Origin: Mycobacterium sp. URHD0025
GTDB taxonomy: Bacteria > Actinomycetota > Actinomycetes > Mycobacteriales > Mycobacteriaceae
NCBI RefSeq assembly: GCF_000426065.1
Contig: NZ_AUEQ01000014.1
Span: 124,001-188,000, forward strand
Direction of reading: 5' to 3'
Length of the DNA: 64,000 bases
Made by a program: the position numbers and the translations under genes. Shown in pieces: positions 32,719 to 40,711 of the stretch; position 1 is the first letter of the stretch; every line of letters begins with the position of its first letter. The notes below the pieces were generated by a model, which saw nothing but the letters and a program-made list of their open reading frames with translations, was not told the DNA's origin and did no database searches.

Positions 32719-34022
32719 ACCGCCACCACCGCCTCCACAGACTCCACTTCGTACGGCCGCGCGGCGGTGAAAGCACCGGAAAGGCAGGTCTGACAACCAT
32801 TTTCCAGGTGGCGCCGCACCAGGTCGGGGAACTGGCTCAGCAGGCTGGCCGCCACGTTGGCCGCGCCGTCGAGCGTGGCGCAGGCGCCGCGTCCGCGCAG
32901 CACCACCGACCATCGCTTGAGCCGTTCGAGATCCTCCTGGGTGGCCAGACCGTCGCGCAGCCCGATCGCCGCCGCCGCCATCGCGGCGGTGCCGTTGAAG
33001 CACGAACCGCACTGGCCTGCGTTCTCCCGGTCGAAGTACGCCAGCACCGACGCTGCGACCGCCACCGGACACTCATCGGTGAGGATGCCGATCGCGCCGC
33101 AACCCAACCCGCTTCCCAAGGCGCGCACGGATTCGTGATCCAGTGTGGCGCCGAGGATGTCGTGGTTGACCAACCCGGCGAAGTAACCGCCCATCAGTGC
33201 ACCGCGAACGTTTTCCGCGGACACCCCGTGCAGGGTCAGCAGATCGGCGAAAGCGATGCCGTGCGGCAGCTCGTACAGTGCCGGCGGACGTCCGGCACCT
33301 GTGATCGTGGCCAGGAAGGTGCCGGGTGAGCCCTCGGTGCCCAGTTCCCGAAAAGCCTGTGCGCCGTGCTGATGCAGGTAGGCCAGCTGTGCCAGGGTCT
33401 CGACATTGCTGATCAGCGTCGGCTTCCCGTCCACGCCCTCCTCGAACGGACGAGGAGGCTTGTCGGTGGGTTTGGCCGGTCCGCCGTTGACCACGTGGAC
33501 AGCGGCCGTCTCCTCACCCGCGACGTAACCCGGCGTGACGGTGAGCAATTCGACCGCCACCGCGTCCCGGTCCTTGGGGAGTTCAGCAATCGCATGCTCG
33601 ACGCTCTCGGCGGCCCGGGCGTCGGATACGTACACCACGGCACGGTCGGCATCCACGATCCGGGCCGCCAGCCGTAAGCCGTCGAGTACCGCATGTGGGC
33701 GGTTGCGTAGCAACCACCGGTCTTTGATGGATGCCGGCTCGCCCTCTTCGCCGTTGGCGATCACCACTGAGCCGATCGGGGCTCCGCCGCCCTGCTGCCC
33801 GTTGTCGCGCACAGTGCGCAGCTTCACCGCCATCGGGAAGGCCGCACCGCCGCGCCCGAGCAGCCCGCTTGCCTGGACCTCGGACAGCAGCTGATCCGGA
33901 TCCGTAAGGGCGCCATAGCCCCCGGCCCGCTGATAGTCGGCAAGGCCTTCCGGTCCGTCGAGCAGCAGGCGCGGGGTGATCCCCGGCCATGCCGCGACCG
34001 TCAGTTCGGCTGTCATGGTCAC
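32715..34022 (-). CDS. NuoF-like NADH-binding flavoprotein
   Basis: A 435-residue homologue of the 51-kDa subunit of complex I without the other Nuo genes. GLLGRGGAAFPMAVKLRTV (53-71) is the FMN/NADH loop and ANGEEGEPASIKDRWLL (89-105) the second flavin motif. The cluster N3 site has Cys338, Cys341 and Cys381, but the third Cys of the usual CxxCxxC is Gly344. An extra CQTC pair follows at 410-413. Coupled to a monocluster ferredoxin, it looks like an NADH:ferredoxin reductase that could feed the P450s. Confidence 0.88.
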   Translation of the reverse strand: MTMTAELTVAAWPGITPRLLLDGPEGLADYQRAGGYGALTDPDQLLSEVQASGLLGRGGAAFPMAVKLRTVRDNGQQGGGAPIGSVVIANGEEGEPASIKDRWLLRNRPHAVLDGLRLAARIVDADRAVVYVSDARAAESVEHAIAELPKDRDAVAVELLTVTPGYVAGEETAAVHVVNGGPAKPTDKPPRPFEEGVDGKPTLISNVETLAQLAYLHQHGAQAFRELGTEGSPGTFLATITGAGRPPALYELPHGIAFADLLTLHGVSAENVRGALMGGYFAGLVNHDILGATLDHESVRALGSGLGCGAIGILTDECPVAVAASVLAYFDRENAGQCGSCFNGTAAMAAAAIGLRDGLATQEDLERLKRWSVVLRGRGACATLDGAANVAASLLSQFPDLVRRHLENGCQTCLSGAFTAARPYEVESVEAVVAV

Positions 34023-34049
34023 ATCCCGTCCCCGGTTAGGCTTACCGGC

Positions 34050-34535
34050 ATGAGAACTGCGGTGGTGCGCGTCGGAGTGGATCCGGCTGGTGAGCTCGGG
34101 GCGCAGGAGCTATCCGACGGCATGGCAACGCTCCGTGAGTTGCTGGGTGAACGTGGGGCCGAGGTGCTGGACAACCAGCTCGCCGGACTGCCCGCGCATC
34201 GCCGCGAGGTCGAGGTGCTGATCGCCGGCAACGACGCGCCAGAGCTGCAGACCATCGCAATGCAATTGTGTGCCAAGGCTTTTGGCACGTCGCCCACCCC
34301 CGGGGTGGTCACCTTCGTCAGCCGCGGCACCGATGAGGACGTTCGCGGTGTGCTGGCCGGGTTCGGACTGACCGGCGAGATCAACCGGACGGTCGACGTA
34401 GAGACGGATGGGTTGGGATACGACATTGTGACGGTGACCCTGGACAAGGCCGACCTGGCACGTATCCCCGAAAGCCGCATCCACACCGCCCTGGAGGCTT
34501 CGCTGAACTGCGAGGTGCACATCCGGACGGTGTGA
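34050..34535 (+). CDS. Conserved-looking hypothetical protein
   Basis: A 161-residue soluble protein, divergently placed 27 bases from the NuoF-like gene and convergent with the hydrolase at 34559. No signal peptide or membrane segment. The N-terminal MRTAVVRVGVDPAGELGAQE and a central LQTIAMQLCAKAFGT do not match a family I know. The alternation of strands and helices suggests a small alpha/beta fold of two similar halves (VRVGVDP, VTVTLDK). Function unknown. Confidence 0.8.
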   Translation: MRTAVVRVGVDPAGELGAQELSDGMATLRELLGERGAEVLDNQLAGLPAHRREVEVLIAGNDAPELQTIAMQLCAKAFGTSPTPGVVTFVSRGTDEDVRGVLAGFGLTGEINRTVDVETDGLGYDIVTVTLDKADLARIPESRIHTALEASLNCEVHIRTV

Positions 34536-34558
34536 GGCGGCGCCGGCCGTCCCGGACG

Positions 34559-35488
34559 TCACGCTGTCCTCAGGAAGTCGATGATCGCCGGGGCGGCCTG
34601 CACCCAGGTGTCGAACAGGCAGAACGTCTTACCACCGCTCTGGGCGAACTTCTCCCCGGCGCGTTCCCACGCATCTTCGGGCCACGGCGGATCGATCAGC
34701 TTGGAGCCCTTGATCAGGCAGCTGACTTCGAGCGACGTACGTTTGGGGTGATCCCAGTCGTTCTCGCCGCCGCGGATGATCAGGGTGGGCACGGTGATGT
34801 TGTCGAACATCTCGTCGGGCACCCCGGGAATGGTCTGGCCGGGTTTCGACACGAATGCGTTGAGCCAGCGCAGCATGACCTTGAGGAACTGGTCGGCATC
34901 GAGATCGAGGAGGCGCTGGCGGTTCGCCGGGTTCTCCGCGATCCTCTCGCGCCATTCCGGCACCTTCAGCAGGCCCTCGATACCCAGTCCGCGTACCGCC
35001 AGGATGCTCGGCGTCACGTAATGGCCGCCGAGCACGAACGAGCCGTACACACCGCCGACGATGTTCCACACCACCAGCTTTCGCACGATCTCCGGATAGA
35101 GCATGGTGGTCAGCATCGAGTCCCGTGCGCCGCCCGAGCCGCCGAGGATGTAGCACGGGCCGAGCTCAAGGTCGGTGATCAGCCGGTAGAGCGTCTCGGC
35201 TCGCATGTGCGACTCACTCTGGCCGTAGAACTGCACGTCGGACTTCCCGCAGTTGGGCCGGTCCCACAGCAGCACCCGGTAGCCGCCCTCGACAAGGGCC
35301 TCTGCCAGCGGCCGCAGCCCCGGGATGTCCTTGCTGAAGCGGCCGCCGGGCGTCAGTGCGATGAAATCGCCTTTTTCGCCGAGGATTTCGTAGACGACAT
35401 TGCCACCGTTGATCTCGATGGTCTTCTCGCCCGGCTTGAGTTCGGGAACCGCGGCCAGAACCGTTGATTCGCTCGCAAGCTCGCTCAT
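34559..35488 (-). CDS. Alpha/beta hydrolase
   Basis: About 309 residues. FIALTPGGRFSKDIPG is the oxyanion strand (HG replaced by PGG), LLWDRPNCGKSD the next turn, ILGGSGGARDSML the nucleophile elbow with Ser. The ATG at 35488 overlaps the Rieske stop (TGATG); a GTG at 35491 directly before it is possible. The family covers C-C hydrolases of meta-cleavage products and related esterases, which would suit neighbours that include a Rieske protein and decarboxylase-like amidohydrolases. Confidence 0.9.
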   Translation of the reverse strand: MSELASESTVLAAVPELKPGEKTIEINGGNVVYEILGEKGDFIALTPGGRFSKDIPGLRPLAEALVEGGYRVLLWDRPNCGKSDVQFYGQSESHMRAETLYRLITDLELGPCYILGGSGGARDSMLTTMLYPEIVRKLVVWNIVGGVYGSFVLGGHYVTPSILAVRGLGIEGLLKVPEWRERIAENPANRQRLLDLDADQFLKVMLRWLNAFVSKPGQTIPGVPDEMFDNITVPTLIIRGGENDWDHPKRTSLEVSCLIKGSKLIDPPWPEDAWERAGEKFAQSGGKTFCLFDTWVQAAPAIIDFLRTA

Positions 35489-35880
35489 CACGCCATCACC
35501 AACACATCATCTCCAACCACACGGACCGGATAGGTACGGATGCTCCATTCCGGCTTCACCGCGGTGGTGCCGGTTGCCAACTCGAAACCCCATTGGTGCC
35601 AGGGGCAGTAGATGAACTCTTTGTCGCGCACCATCACCGCGTCGCCGGGCACCTTGTCGTCCACCACGGTGCGGCCGCGCGCGCGGCCCGAACACAGCGG
35701 ACCGCCCTCGTGCGGGCAATAGTTCGCGATCGCGTAGAACGTGCCGTTGACGTTGTACACGCCGACGCCGTGCCTGCCGATCGGCACCAGCTTGTGTGTG
35801 CCGGGCGGGATTTCGTCCACGGTGGCGACGACGTGCTCACGCCCCTGCGCGAGCCGGGGGCGCTTGTCTGGCTCGCTCAT
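35488..35880 (-). CDS. Rieske-type [2Fe-2S] ferredoxin
   Basis: A 130-residue Rieske domain protein. Ligands Cys55 and His57 are in NYCPHEGGPLC, Cys92 and His95 in YCPWHQWGF, so the cluster site is intact. No oxygenase alpha subunit is adjacent. The loop between the two motifs is long (SGRARGRTVVDDKVPGDAVM). The gene's ends overlap both the amidohydrolase stop and the hydrolase start, so it is a core member of the unit. It may pass electrons to an oxygenase encoded elsewhere. Confidence 0.93.
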   Translation of the reverse strand: MSEPDKRPRLAQGREHVVATVDEIPPGTHKLVPIGRHGVGVYNVNGTFYAIANYCPHEGGPLCSGRARGRTVVDDKVPGDAVMVRDKEFIYCPWHQWGFELATGTTAVKPEWSIRTYPVRVVGDDVLVMA

Positions 35881-37022
35881 CAGAAGACCCGCACCTGTCC
35901 CTCGAGGACCGGTACCGTCTCGGGCAGCTTGTAGGTTTCGATGCCGTTGCGGAACATGATCGCCTCACGTGCGTGCTCAGGTAGGTGCTTGACCAGCCAG
36001 CGAGGGTCGTCGAACGTCCAATGCGGGTAATCGCTGGAGTACAGCAGGATCTTGTCGCATTCCATCCACTCGAGGGCGCGGGACAGTTCGGTCTTGTCCT
36101 CGGGGTAGTCCAGCGGCTGGGTGGTGAACTTGATGTGGTCTTTGACGTACTCGCTCGGCTTGCGCTTGATGTCCATCCAGCTCTTGCGCTTCTCATAGAT
36201 GGCATCCATCCGCCACATCAACGGCAGGATCCAGGTGAAGGCGTGCTCGACGAACACGATGCGCAGTGTCGGGAACCGGTCGAAGACCCCGTCGAAGATC
36301 AGGCTCATCACCTGGTTGGCCGCCAGCAACGAGTAGCTGACCATGAAATCGTGGTTGTAGCTGGGCAGCCCGACCGGGGGAGTGGGTAGCGTCTCGTACT
36401 CTCCACGGGACAGGTGACAGCTCACCGTGATGTCGTGCTTGGTGGCCGCGGCCCAGATCGGGTCGTACTTCGGATCACCCCATGACGGCCGCGGCTCGGC
36501 CTTCATCAGAACCTGTGCCATGTAAGGGTGTTCAGCCCACTGCTCGATTTCGGCCACCGCGGTCTGCGGCTCTTCGATGGCTACACAGATGGACCCCCGC
36601 CACCGTTCATGCCAGTTGTTGTGGGAGTCCAACCATTTGTCGGCCAACCAATGGTTGACCGCCGTGCAGTAGGCGGCAGTGGCTTCGCCGAGGCGGCTCT
36701 CGGTGTGGGTCGGTTCCAGGATGGCGATATCGGAGCCGGCCTCCATGACGAGCTGACGCAGCGCCATATCAGGGTCGCTGCAGGCGAATTCGCCATCCGG
36801 CGGGAACGCGTCCACGCGCATGGCGTAGGCATGTGCGTAATCCGGTGCATCGTAGTAGATCTGCTCGCCGACCTTGTGGCTCAGAAAGTACTTGCTGCGC
36901 CACGGTTCAGGGATGTACTCGATCAGCTCGCCGCGCCGCGGCATGGGGTGGACGTCGGAGTCGACGCACCGAACCGCGATCCGCTCGGCCGCAGGCACCC
37001 GTGGGTTGGTCGTGATGGTCAT
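35880..37022 (-). CDS. Amidohydrolase-2 family (ACMSD-like) enzyme
   Basis: A 380-residue TIM-barrel metal enzyme starting at ATG 37022 after GGAGGGAG. CVDSDVHPMPRRGEL is the first-strand metal motif, DITVSCHLSRGEYE contains the barrel His, FVEHAFTWI another His and LLYSSDYPHWTFDDP the C-terminal Asp. Relatives decarboxylate or hydrolyse aromatic-derived acids. It lies 19 bases after a second enzyme of the same family, so the two may form a heteromer or act in series. Confidence 0.92.
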   Translation of the reverse strand: MTITTNPRVPAAERIAVRCVDSDVHPMPRRGELIEYIPEPWRSKYFLSHKVGEQIYYDAPDYAHAYAMRVDAFPPDGEFACSDPDMALRQLVMEAGSDIAILEPTHTESRLGEATAAYCTAVNHWLADKWLDSHNNWHERWRGSICVAIEEPQTAVAEIEQWAEHPYMAQVLMKAEPRPSWGDPKYDPIWAAATKHDITVSCHLSRGEYETLPTPPVGLPSYNHDFMVSYSLLAANQVMSLIFDGVFDRFPTLRIVFVEHAFTWILPLMWRMDAIYEKRKSWMDIKRKPSEYVKDHIKFTTQPLDYPEDKTELSRALEWMECDKILLYSSDYPHWTFDDPRWLVKHLPEHAREAIMFRNGIETYKLPETVPVLEGQVRVF

Positions 37023-37041
37023 GACGGTCTCCCTCCGATAC

Positions 37042-38160
37042 CTACTGCGCCGCAACCGCGGACGACGAGGCCGAGCCTGCGAACTCGTTCTCCAGGCCGT
37101 ACAACTTGGCAGCGTTGCGCCACAACAACTTCTCGCGTTGTTCGGTGCTGAACGCACTAGGAATCTCCGGTTCGTTCAGTTGCCAGTGCGGGTAGCTGGA
37201 GCCGAACATCACCATGTCCTCCTTGCCGGTGAAGCTCAACCACTCGCCGGCGAACTCGGTGTCACCTGGGCCGTCGAGGGTGCCCTGGACGAAATAGACG
37301 TGTCCGGGGAGATAGTCGCTGGGCATCTTGGGCGCCCACGGCGTCTGCTCGAGGTGGGGCCGGCCGAAGCAATCCATCCGCCACATGAACGGGGTCAACA
37401 TGTCCGCGGCGCCGTCCGCCCAGACGAATTTCAGTGTGGGCGTCCGCTCGAACACGCCCTCGGCGATCATGTTCATGAGGTGATAGATGTAGTTGAGCGC
37501 CATGAAGCCCAGGTACTGCTCGTAGGTCCGGGTCTTGCCTGAGGGCGTCGGCGCGAACTGGATGCCCGATCCGCCCTCGATGTGGACGGCCACCGGCAGT
37601 CCCGCCTGGGCGGCCGCCTCCCACAACGGCCAGAACTGTGGCTTGCCATAGAGTTCGCGCGACTGCATCGGAATGCCGATCTGCACCACGCGCGGGTGGT
37701 CCTTGTACTTGTCGATCTCGCGCAGGGCGCCGACGATGTCGTCCGGGTTGACCCGGATGGTGCCGCGGAACCGCTCACCGTGTTCGTCATGCTCGAGCCA
37801 GCGGCTCACCATCATGTCGTTGTGCGCCGCGGCCAGTGCGGTACCGAGGTGACGGTCGGGCATGATGCCGCGGGTCATCGGGTGGAGGATCGCGATGTCG
37901 ACGCCGCGATCGGTGAACAGGTGCTGCGCGGCGATATCGGGATCGGAGCCGGGGTACTGGCGGTCGGGCCCCTTGGTGTTCTTGGCGTACTCGCCGCCGG
38001 GTGCGCCGTACCAGTTCATCTCGTAGTCGGGGAAGCCGCGGCTGGCGAACGGTTCCTTGAGGAAATTCTGGCGCAGGTCTTTGTTCGAACCGCAGAAGAC
38101 GTGCACGCTCGCATCGATGAGGGGCGTTCCCGCACTGCCGGGTTGCGCGGGGTCTTTCAT
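37042..38160 (-). CDS. Amidohydrolase-2 family (ACMSD-like) enzyme
   Basis: A 372-residue paralogue of the gene downstream. ATG 38160 has GGAGGATA upstream; ATG 38205 is also in frame. LIDASVHVFCGSN replaces the usual DxHxH by Ser-Val-His, so the first metal pair is degenerate (one His). GLPVAVHIEGGSG and FGSSYPHWQLNEP show the other motifs, with Ser-Ser where Asp is expected. This suggests either different metal use or a structural partner subunit for the neighbour at 35880. Confidence 0.9.
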   Translation of the reverse strand: MKDPAQPGSAGTPLIDASVHVFCGSNKDLRQNFLKEPFASRGFPDYEMNWYGAPGGEYAKNTKGPDRQYPGSDPDIAAQHLFTDRGVDIAILHPMTRGIMPDRHLGTALAAAHNDMMVSRWLEHDEHGERFRGTIRVNPDDIVGALREIDKYKDHPRVVQIGIPMQSRELYGKPQFWPLWEAAAQAGLPVAVHIEGGSGIQFAPTPSGKTRTYEQYLGFMALNYIYHLMNMIAEGVFERTPTLKFVWADGAADMLTPFMWRMDCFGRPHLEQTPWAPKMPSDYLPGHVYFVQGTLDGPGDTEFAGEWLSFTGKEDMVMFGSSYPHWQLNEPEIPSAFSTEQREKLLWRNAAKLYGLENEFAGSASSSAVAAQ

Positions 38161-38273
38161 GGCCAAGGCTATCCTCCGATGTCCGTCCGGAAACGAGCTG
38201 TGCACGCCCTTACGACGGCGTGCTTGTTACGCCGGACCTTACAGCCAGTCTAGATCCATATTCTTCTATGGCA

Positions 38274-38286
38274 AGAACATAGTTCT
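38274..38286. promoter_or_regulatory. GAGAAy-N3-rTTCTC palindrome, copy 3
   Basis: AGAACATAGTTCT is a perfect 13-base palindrome directly upstream of, and touching, the -35 box of the minus-strand amidohydrolase promoter. TTCTT/AAGAA arms at 38261-38265 and 38273-38277 overlap it. Confidence 0.65.
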
Positions 38287-38395
38287 CAGAACGCTTCCGT
38301 CCTTTATCGCAGGTAAGCGGCAGTGCTGATCAGTCGCACAGCGCACTGCTTTGGAGAACCGGTACTTGTCCGAGGAGAAGGGTGCGCCATAGAAA

Positions 38396-38410
38396 GAGAA
38401 TGCTATTCTC
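38396..38410. promoter_or_regulatory. GAGAAy-N3-rTTCTC palindrome, copy 4 (best match)
   Basis: GAGAATGCTATTCTC is a perfect 15-base palindrome immediately after the predicted -10 of the ACAD promoter, that is around the transcription start. It is the best example of the motif in the window. Confidence 0.7.
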
Positions 38411-38443
38411 CTGACGACGCAACAGTGCAGCAGGAGGCGGCGG

Positions 38444-39448
38444 GTGCTACTCGAATTCGATGCCGATCAGCGGCTATGGCAGGAAACCGTGCGCGATGCG
38501 GTGACCAAGCAGTGCCCGGCCACGCTGGTCCGTGAAGTGGCCGAACAGGGTGTCGACCCGACACCGCTGTGGCAGAGCTATATCGACCAGGGCTGGACGG
38601 AGCTCACCGACTCCGAGAACGCGGTGGAACTGGCCATCGTGCTGGAGGAACTCGGTCGGGCGACGGACCTGACGCCCTACCTCGCGACCATGACGCAGTA
38701 CGCGCCGCTGGCCGGGGACCGGTTCGATGCGGCCAAGGCGGGCACCGCGGTGTACAGCGGTGTGTCGGCCAACCGGGATGCCACCGGTTGGGTACTGTCC
38801 GGAACGGCGCATCACGTCCTCGACGGTGACCGGGCACAGAACCTGGCCGTTGTGACCGACGGCGGTGTGTTCCTGGTCGACGTCGCCAAATCAGTCGTGC
38901 ATCGCAGCCCGATCTTCGATCCGGTGCTGCACGTGGCCGAGGTGTCGTTCGACGACGTGCACATCTCCGACGACAACCGGGTCCACGCGGACACAGAGAA
39001 GGCGCACCATCTAGCCCTGACCGGTTTGGCGATCACCATGGTTGGTGCCTGCCAGCGGGCGCTGGATCTCGTCCTCGAACATGTGAAGCAGCGCCAGCAG
39101 TTCGGCGTGGCGATCGGGACGTTCCAAGCGGTGCAGCACAAGGCCGTCGACATGCACGTGGCCATCGAAAGAGCCCGTGCGCTGGCCTATTTCGCTGCGC
39201 TGACGATCGCCGCCGACGATCCGCGGCGCCGACTGGCGGCGAGGATGGCCAAGGCGGCGGCGGGGGAGTGCCAGACCGTGGTGTTCCGCCACGGCGTGCA
39301 GTTGTTCGGTGGGATGGGGTTCACCTGGGAGAACGACGTGCAGTTCGCGCTGAAGCGAGCCAAGGCCGGCGAGCTGCTCCTGGGCGGCGCCGCCGAGCAC
39401 CGAGCCGTGATTGCCGCCGAGTACCGCACGAACTACAGGGGACTGTGA
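38444..39448 (+). CDS. Acyl-CoA dehydrogenase, short subunit
   Basis: A 334-residue ACAD from GTG 38444 behind CAGGAGG. The middle domain is reduced (SGTAHHVLDGDRAQNLAV), and no TEPxxGSD flavin strand is present. The C-terminal domain is normal (QLFGGMGFTWENDVQFALKR). Next to a full-length ACAD two bases on, this is the arrangement of the alpha2beta2 heterotetrameric ACADs of mycobacterial steroid catabolism (ChsE1-ChsE2 type), in which each chain supplies part of the FAD and active site. Substrate is not predictable. Confidence 0.91.
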   Translation: MLLEFDADQRLWQETVRDAVTKQCPATLVREVAEQGVDPTPLWQSYIDQGWTELTDSENAVELAIVLEELGRATDLTPYLATMTQYAPLAGDRFDAAKAGTAVYSGVSANRDATGWVLSGTAHHVLDGDRAQNLAVVTDGGVFLVDVAKSVVHRSPIFDPVLHVAEVSFDDVHISDDNRVHADTEKAHHLALTGLAITMVGACQRALDLVLEHVKQRQQFGVAIGTFQAVQHKAVDMHVAIERARALAYFAALTIAADDPRRRLAARMAKAAAGECQTVVFRHGVQLFGGMGFTWENDVQFALKRAKAGELLLGGAAEHRAVIAAEYRTNYRGL

Positions 39449-39449
39449 C

Positions 39450-40637
39450 ATGCAGCTGACATACGATGCCGATGTCGAGGAGTTCCGCGCCGAGTTCTCC
39501 GCATTCCTTGACGCCAATCTGCCTTCTGAGGCCGACACGCTGGAGCGACCCCGTTCGGTGTCGCACATGCCTCAGTGGGCCCGCGACTGGCAGCGACTGC
39601 TCTTCGACAACGGTTGGCTGCTGCCGGCCCAGCCGCCTGAGTTCGGCGGCCGCAATGCCACTGTGGTGCAGACCTTCGTCCATCTCGACGAGCTGTGCCG
39701 CCGCCGGATCTATCACAGCTTCAATCCCCAGGGCGTCAACATCATCGCGGCATCGCTGCTCACGTTCGGTTCCGAGGAACAGAAGCACCGCTGGGCCGTG
39801 CCGGTGCTGCGCGGTGAGAAGACCGCCTCACTGGGTATGAGCGAGCCGAGCGCCGGTTCGGACTTGGCATCGTTGCGTACGCGCGCTGAGTTTGTTTCGG
39901 ATACAGATGAGCCCTACTTCGTCGTCAACGGCCAGAAGGTGTGGACCTCGGGCGCGCACGATGCCGACTTCCTGCTGACCTTCGTGCGGACCGATCCGAA
40001 TGCGCCCAAGCACAAGGGAATCAGCGTGCTGATCATCCCGACCGACACCCCTGGTGTCGTGTGCCGGCCGTTCGCCGACATGACCGGCGAGGAGAACCTG
40101 GACTTCAACGAGGTCTTCTTCACCGATGCCCGCGTACCGGCCGAGAACCTGGTCGGCCCGCTCAACGGCGGCTGGGGTGTGGCCAACGGGTCGCTCGGTC
40201 ACGAGCGCACCATGATGTGGCTGGGCTTCGCCGATCGGATCGACAACATGCTGGCGGACTTTCAGCCGAAGACCGAGCTGGAGCGTGACCAGTACGCCAC
40301 CACGATCATGGATTACCAGGCCCTGCGGGCCATGGGCTCGGCCGCGCTGGCCAAGGCCTCACGCGGCGAAGCCGACACCGCCTCGGTGTCGGTGCTCAAG
40401 CTGTTCGGATCCGAAGCTGAGCGCAACGCGTTCGAGAACGCGCTGACAGCGGCCGGTCCCGATGGGTTGATCCACCCGACCACCTCGGGTCCGTATGAGC
40501 ACATGAACCTCGACCACTACTTCGCGAGCTGGTTCGAGCGCTATGCCAGAAGCTTCGGTGGCACCATCGCCGGCGGAACCTCCGAGATTCAGCGCAACAT
40601 CATCGCCACCCAGGTGCTGGGGTTGCCGCGCCGCTAG
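39450..40637 (+). CDS. Acyl-CoA dehydrogenase, long subunit
   Basis: A 395-residue ACAD, ATG 39450, starting two bases after the stop of its partner. GMSEPSAGSDLASL is the flavin strand, VWTSGA follows, LGHERTMMWLGFADR carries the likely Glu base, and FGGTIAGGTSEIQRNIIA is the C-terminal motif. It contains what the upstream 334-residue protein lacks, supporting a heteromer. A perfect hairpin follows the stop. Confidence 0.93.
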   Translation: MQLTYDADVEEFRAEFSAFLDANLPSEADTLERPRSVSHMPQWARDWQRLLFDNGWLLPAQPPEFGGRNATVVQTFVHLDELCRRRIYHSFNPQGVNIIAASLLTFGSEEQKHRWAVPVLRGEKTASLGMSEPSAGSDLASLRTRAEFVSDTDEPYFVVNGQKVWTSGAHDADFLLTFVRTDPNAPKHKGISVLIIPTDTPGVVCRPFADMTGEENLDFNEVFFTDARVPAENLVGPLNGGWGVANGSLGHERTMMWLGFADRIDNMLADFQPKTELERDQYATTIMDYQALRAMGSAALAKASRGEADTASVSVLKLFGSEAERNAFENALTAAGPDGLIHPTTSGPYEHMNLDHYFASWFERYARSFGGTIAGGTSEIQRNIIATQVLGLPRR

Positions 40638-40644
40638 TTCCTTC

Positions 40645-40706
40645 CGCGAGCAGACGCAAAACTGCCCATTTTCTCTGGAAAATGGGCAGTTTTGCGTCTG
40701 CTCGCG
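40645..40706. terminator. Perfect 29-bp-stem hairpin between convergent genes
   Basis: Left arm 40645-40673 and right arm 40678-40706 are exact complements around a TCTG loop. It lies between the stops of the ACAD (+, 40637) and the double TetR gene (-, 40712), so it is a likely bidirectional terminator. The outer part (CGAGCAGAC and its complement) recurs in the hairpin at 51836-51893. Confidence 0.8.
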
Positions 40707-40711
40707 CGACG

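Larger units (their letters stand above)
38161..38443. promoter_or_regulatory. Divergent promoter region with two operators
   Basis: The minus-strand promoter reads TTGCCA (complement of 38269-38274), 16 bases, TAGACT (complement of 38247-38252). The plus-strand one reads TTGTCC (38366-38371), 18 bases, TAGAAA (38390-38395). Each is touched by a palindrome of the same family: AGAACATAGTTCT at 38274-38286 and GAGAATGCTATTCTC at 38396-38410. No gene is seen in the gap. Confidence 0.6.
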
